Below are positions 58,329 to 64,000 of a stretch of DNA of 64,000 nucleotides, piece by piece (the stretch's first letter is position 1; every line of letters begins with the position of its first letter). The notes beneath the pieces were generated by a model. That model saw only the letters and a list, made by a program, of their open reading frames with translations. It did no database searches and was not told the DNA's origin. Both the position numbers and the translations under genes were made by a program. The stretch spans positions 1,922,001 through 1,986,000 of the forward strand of contig NC_018389.1 in the NCBI RefSeq assembly GCF_000208865.1, written 5' to 3'. This stretch comes from Neospora caninum Liverpool (taxonomy: Eukaryota; Apicomplexa; Conoidasida; Eucoccidiorida; Sarcocystidae).

Positions 58329-61300
58329 TTCACCGCTCGTCGCGTTGAGCTAAACAACTTGTCCCGAGGTGCCACAAACGTGGTACCAGAATGTCGGTGG
58401 CAAACTGCCGTCTTCCACAACTTTTCATCAACCAATCACGCGGCACCTCCGAATGATACTCCCCTTCAGCGGTTGTCAACGCTGGGGGAAGTGGCGCGGT
58501 ACTTTGGTGTTCGACGACACGTGGGCAGCTAGTAGAGACACACCGCTGCTCTCGGCGATGACACAGCTGAACGTTCCCTGTTCCAGCAAAAACAGTCATA
58601 ACCAAGTTCGCATACCGGGATAGAGGTTGCACAGTGGAGACCAAACAGCAGCGAGGAGATACAGAACAAATTGCCAACGACAAAGGGATCGACGACTTCC
58701 GCTAGGCAAACTGAAAAAGAGACATGGTGAAGTCAACATATTGGTCCATAACGAAACTAGGTGGCGGCAGAGAATCCGCATAGGCACAGGAGGCGAAGGA
58801 CCCCCAGCGAACTGCGATGAGCCACAAGATCTGCAACAAACGGAAGCATCGGCAAGAAGACGGCCGAAGTTTCCGAAAATAGAACTTTCAGTTCCGTGCA
58901 CACACTTTAGTTATCACCACAACCCGTCGCACGTGTGTACTCACCTCTCCGAATCGACGGGAAACGGGGGAGAGGCCATAAAGACTCACTGGTTCCGGAC
59001 GCCTGCACAACTGGCGACTTCATCCTGTGGTTGATTCATTTTCACAGCTACAAAAGCAGATAACTGTTTATAGACACACGTTGAGCGCTCAACAAGCAAA
59101 CTCCCGGAAACGGGAGGGAACAGAAAAAACAGATCAGGGCGATGCGTTGCTCCGAACAGCTGGGTGGAATTAGCACCCGAGCGTCGTCTTCCATTTGTTA
59201 CCCAAAGCCCCACCTTTTCTATCCTACATGGGCAACAAGAACACCGCGGAGATGACACAGTAGCAACTCGTCGTAGTACAGAAAGCGACAACGTGTTCAG
59301 TGGTCCAAAATTGCCTTTGACAGCTTCTGGCATGTGTTACATCCACCCATACAACCGATTACAAGCGGCAAAAGTCATCTTTCCCGAAAGGTGTCAAAAC
59401 GCGTTCCACGAGCCAAAGTGGCACGTGTGTCCCGCCTCCTTCGGGAAAAAAGGTACCGTCACAGCGTTTCGGAAATACTGCCCCGGCTCACACTTTACTG
59501 GCGGTCTGACTCTGAGTTTGGGAGAGTTTCTTAGTCGCAACGATGTCACAAATGAGGCATGTAACCAGGGCATTCAGTATACTGCACTGCATTTTCACAC
59601 GCTAGGTGCTCAGAACACACCACAGCACTCAAAAGTGAAACGATATCCCGTATTTTCTTCATTGCGCACATCAGCGCAATCGTGTACACGCGCTGGATCA
59701 GAGACGGCTCTCGGTTAACTGTCGAGACCACCCCTTTGATATAGAGACGAGGCGTGGCATCGCTGGCTGGCGGCCGCATCCGGTCTCAAGCTCCGAAGCT
59801 ACAGCTCTGCTCCGCGAACTGTCATTGGCATCCCCGGGTGTTCTAATCGATCCGGCCCCCCGCTGCGGAACCAGCTCCACTGGCGGTCCGGCTCGCCGTA
59901 CCCGCCGCTGCTAAGAAATGCTCGCTCGCGTCTAATGGACCGAGAAGCCTCGGGGAAAATGTCCTGCTCTAAGTGGTTCGCTCGAATGCACCGGGCAACA
60001 AGACGAGTGAACTTCGCGTACCCGGTGGTGCAGACCAATGGTTTTGTAGCGGGGTTGTCTACCACCTTGGTTCGTCAAGTCGCTGAAAATGTTTCATCAT
60101 GGGGCTAATATTCAACAACAGAAAGTTCGGATACCTGTGGGCGGAAGATTACTATTCACCACTTTTTTCCCGCGTTTTGGACCACCTTTTGGATATGCAT
60201 GGTCGTCCGGACGCCGCCGGGACCGATGTGCATAACGGAAATGTTTGATGACGTTCTCAGCCCCTCCCAGGAGCTCTTACGACCTCGAGGGCGTACGATT
60301 CAGCAGTTTCGCATGAGGACAATTGTAGGGGTGCTGTCTCGTGTACGGGTTATGCGAGCGCATCGGTGGTAGTGCCGATACAAGTTTCCGGCCAGCGGCA
60401 GTGTCGTCTGTTTGGGTCCCCTTCGGAGAAGTTTCTTCTTTATGGTGTATTTTAAGGGTGTGCCATGGGGAGATTTTCGTTGTCGTCCCTTGGAACGTAC
60501 GAACAAGAGTCGCTTCGTTACATATTTTCTAGGTGATACAGTGACAGCGCTTTGAGGCGAGTAGTGGAGGAGGATTCTGTGGCAGCTTCAGGTGTTTAGC
60601 CATCCCGGGGCTCTTCAAGCCCACCAGTGCCGGAGACCCCTCGCAGTCTGTGCCAAGAATTGTAAGGTTTATATTGGGCGATCGGAGTCTGCTACCAATA
60701 GGCCAATGTACCAACGCAACAACTGTCACCTGTGCCGGTCACTACCAGCTGTCGCAATAGGCGGTTCCCTAACTAACCACCGATCGCTTGGCGGCGACAA
60801 ATAGACAGTGAACTCCAACCACGTATCTGGAGCCACTGTGCTACGGTGGTACTATTCAGGGAGGCGGCATGGACTAAAAACAAACTGCAACCCCATCCGT
60901 TCAGTGCGGTGCCCGCAGGGGAGGCACGGCTAGCAGGCAAACGAGTTGTCACGGACGCTTGTCGCAAAATGTGAGGAACTGTCACTGAGCGATAACCGGT
61001 TGCGATCCGCACGCAACAGAACTTGTGGTTTCGTCGGTTCAGTGTCTGCCACACCATGGGGACGACTCGCTAGCTCTGGCCTGTCAAAAGTAAATACCTC
61101 CTTTCTGGATGACAGCCAGCGGAAGTTGCAAACGAACGACCTCAATTCTCACTGCCATCGCGGGGAATACCTGGGAGGAGCCGAAAGTTTCCTGAGGAAT
61201 TCGATCACGCGAGGACACTCGGCGACCAGAGTTGTTTTTAGTTTCCGTACGCCAAAGGGAAGGATACGGTGTCGAACACGTGCATCCATGATATTTTCAT

Positions 61301-64000
61301 ACAAGTGATTTGAACCTACGTGAACCCTCAGCGGATCCTAACTTCTGTATTCTCGGGAAAAGATTCAGGTGTGAAAGATAGCAGGGAACGGTACGTTTTT
61401 CTGCCACATTCGGGCGACAACTTGTCTCTGCTCAGTGTGCCTGCTGACGGCATTTGACAGGCAAGCTGTCAAATCATATTTGAGCAGTCTCTTCTCCTCC
61501 ACGAGGGTCGCGACACCGGCATCAGCATCTACTCGTCATGAACACCACGTTGAGGAACCTGGTTAGAGAGGAGAGACGCCGAAGAGGGCCGAGTAGATAA
61601 ACGGATTCTGACGAGTGAAGGCCAATGACTCAACAGATTTCCCTTTTTTTCGAGAGAAATGCAAAAGGGTCGCACGTTCAGACTCGAAAACAGCTGCTTG
61701 AAACCTGGTTAAAAGAATATCCGTGTTAATTGGATGCAGCGAAGATTCCAGTGTAGGTTAGAGATTCAGTCGTGTTCCACGAGTGAGAGAGTGCGTGCCC
61801 GTCGCCGTCATACACAGCTGCATTTACTGGAGCATCTCACACTGCAGTGCTGCCCGGCAGAGAACTCATGAAGTGTGCGGCGCAGCAGCAACGTGAGTAC
61901 AGAGACGCAAGATGTGGCCACATTTATCCATACATATATATAGCGTTTGTGTAATTTCTTTTCGACGGGCTCCTGGAAGACACATAGCTTATCTGATGGC
62001 GCAAGGCAGCGACCTCCAGCGAGGGGGCTGCCTGATACACACTCCAGTTCAGCCTCTAATAATACGTGATGCAACGGTAATCTGAAGAACGACCACTAAA
62101 AGGCAGCTTGAGAGAGGCACCACTCGTCGAAAGGTCACGAAGTCCGTGTAGTTCACAGTGCTGGGCTGCGGAAGGGGATGAGAAGGAACGCGTTACCACG
62201 CCTTTTTCACGCAGACGACAGCCTCATTCATTTGAGCTTCTAGTCTGCCAAGCCATAAGTTTCCCCTTCGATCATGCTCCTTTCTACTGCCAGCACGCAT
62301 CTAGACGCCATTCGGTCCAGCTTTCTGCCCCGGATTGACGTCCTCTCGCGCCAGCTCTGAGTCCGCGGCGGTGTGTTCGCGGACGGATGGTTGACGCGTC
62401 AACAGCAGCAAGCACCGTCATCAGACGGAATCCCGTCTTCTGGGAAAGTGTCGAAAGGAGAGATTTGCCTCTTTCGGCCTCCTTTGGCTATGCTGCATGT
62501 GCGGATTCACTATCAATTACAGTGGCTACGTACTCTGTCGATGCCTCTTTTCCTGTTTTTCGGTCTGTTTGGGTCATTTCAACTCTGGCCCCTATCGTCT
62601 TTCCGTGGCATCAAAATTGAAAAGTTTTGCTTTGCCGCTATCAACAGTGTGGGAGCCTCTCATCTCACGGAAAACGTGTCCGTCCTTCTCAGGGGCTTCA
62701 CTCAGCATCACTTGCTGGGTCGAGTTCGTCTGAGCACCGACATCAGGTGATGCCGTTCACTGCCTACCTCCTCCAAGCATCCATGGGAAGTTGACGGCAT
62801 CAGCATCACCTTCAGTCCTTCTGGAGGTATTGCGCCTGGTGACAAGAGACTTCCTGCCAAACAACCACCTGTGCCTCTCTTAATCGCGTGCTTCCCATCT
62901 TCTGGAATAAGGCTCCGCACTTGTGAAACCACTTTGACGGGTTGGTGAATTGCTGGTGTAGCAGTTATCCAGAATTTCTGGCACGACTGTTTACATTTTC
63001 TATCCAAATTCAGCGCTAGGCTGAAAAGGGTAAGTGCCTTGTAGAGACAAAACGCCAGTCCACCCCGTTTGGCCCCTTGAGGGGGGCGGCGACTCTCGTT
63101 TCTCCCCCGTCATCGAGTGCGTTAGAGCGGAGGTATTCGAAGACATTCAAAGGATGCTCAGTTCGGCGGGCAGACGCAATGTGGAGCCCTTTTTTTGTTA
63201 GTTCCTTCCTCACTTAGAATCCCAGTACACATCCGCGGGGAACGGGGGAAGGCGGTTGTACGATGCCGGCAAAAAAAACATTCTCTTGGAGGTATGGGCC
63301 GGGACGGTTTTTACTGTTGTCTGCCACAAACAGAGGCACACACGCTTTCAACTACCTCTGACCTGCTGATTTCTTCAACAGCGCACAGAAAACCTTAGTA
63401 AGGCAAGGAACCTAAATTCAGTTTTTGTGCGGCATCTCCGTTCTAACACAGCCACACACACACGCTTGTCATGGTAGTGCCCGTTCTGTGGCCGAAAATA
63501 AATATGTGAAGGGAGATAAAGAAAATAAATGCATGCGTTATTTATATGTACAGGTCCAGTTCAGAATCCGCTGTTCTTTCTTCGCCGATACTGCTGGCGG
63601 GCGTCAAAACACAGTGTAGCGATTTAAGAACAGTCGCACATGGGTCACGCGACTTCTCTCGCTTTTTCCCGTTGTGTTGTCGGGTGTCCTGTGGCGCGCT
63701 GGCTCTTCAAGCGAATGAAGGAAGATTTCCACATTTGCCAGTCTTCCAGCGCTTCTTTACTTTTTGTCTTTGCCTGTAGTTTGAGTTTCTCCATCTGGGA
63801 GTCGTCCGTCTCCTGCGTAGACGTGTTGTGGCGCCAGGAGCGGCTGTCTGTCTGCTTTTCTCTCCAGAAGTCTAAACCCTCTTCCTCAAATGCCTGGCAC
63901 AAACAAAAACGTTTGTGAACACGTTTTCTGGTCTGGGGGTTTTCTTAGTGCTTTCCGGCGTTGTGATTCACCTAGCGACTTGTTGATTTGTGGGAAGAGT
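58329..64000. other. Upstream of the CCCH gene; no gene identified
   Basis: This 5.7 kb should contain the promoter and a probably long 5' leader of the CCCH gene. The largest open frames (59164-59718 plus, 184 residues; 62373-62750 plus; 63645-63902 minus) have no family resemblance or paired splice sites. A strong plus-strand acceptor (TCTGCTTTTCTCTCCAG) ends at 63867 and is followed by 17 codons and a stop, possibly an exon of a gene that I cannot build. Confidence 0.4.

Noticed and set aside
59164..59718. 184-residue plus-strand open frame upstream of the CCCH gene
   Set aside because: No domain, signal or splice partner; it is more likely in the leader or promoter region of the CCCH gene.
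63645..63902. 85-residue Lys/Glu-rich minus-strand open frame near the right edge
   Set aside because: The same DNA on the plus strand has a strong acceptor at 63867. Neither strand can be tied to other exons within the window.

Overview
The window looks like nuclear DNA of a tissue-cyst-forming coccidian (Apicomplexa, Sarcocystidae): Toxoplasma gondii or a very close relative such as Hammondia or Neospora. The grounds are a cysteine-rich oocyst wall protein, intron-rich genes with GT..AG introns of 60-1000 bases, GC-rich coding DNA full of Arg/Ser/Glu-rich reading frames, recurrent GCATGC and GAGACG words between genes, long AT and GATA microsatellites, and a bacterial-type translation GTPase with an organelle-type leader. 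It is a draft assembly, with a 100-N gap at 31916-32015. Species was not tested against a database.

I could build seven protein genes exon by exon, with reading phase kept at every junction. From left to right: oocyst wall protein (minus, 1672-5298, 811 aa); cytosolic-type arginyl-tRNA synthetase (minus, 7458-15540, 607 aa, with a possible longer start at 15687); RIO1 atypical kinase (plus, 16909-20795, 975 aa); equilibrative nucleoside transporter family protein (minus, 22076-26411, 1056 aa); TypA/BipA-type GTPase (minus, 32814-38259, incomplete because its 3' half should lie beyond an AT repeat and the assembly gap); BOP1/ERB1 ribosome-biogenesis WD40 protein (plus, 39462-47466, 1084 aa); and a very large CCCH zinc-finger protein (minus, 50971-58328, 2255 aa).

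Layout: ArgRS/RIO1 and TypA/BOP1 are divergent pairs with compact shared 5' regions; the second contains a cluster of GAGACG words, including a perfect 12-base palindrome. RIO1/ENT and BOP1/CCCH protein are convergent. Four of the genes serve translation: tRNA charging, 40S maturation (RIO1), 60S maturation (BOP1) and an organellar translation factor (TypA). The others are a sexual-stage wall component, a purine or nucleoside transporter and an RNA-binding regulator.

The least explained stretches are 26.4-32.8 kb, 47.5-51 kb and 58.3-64 kb. The first holds a phase-consistent but unidentified four-exon minus-strand chain at 27007-28658 and a second patch at 30.2-31.8 kb that looks coding on both strands. 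In the second stretch there is a canonical plus-strand intron at 50524-50624 with no clear protein. I did not find a CRISPR array, rRNA, tRNA or transposon.
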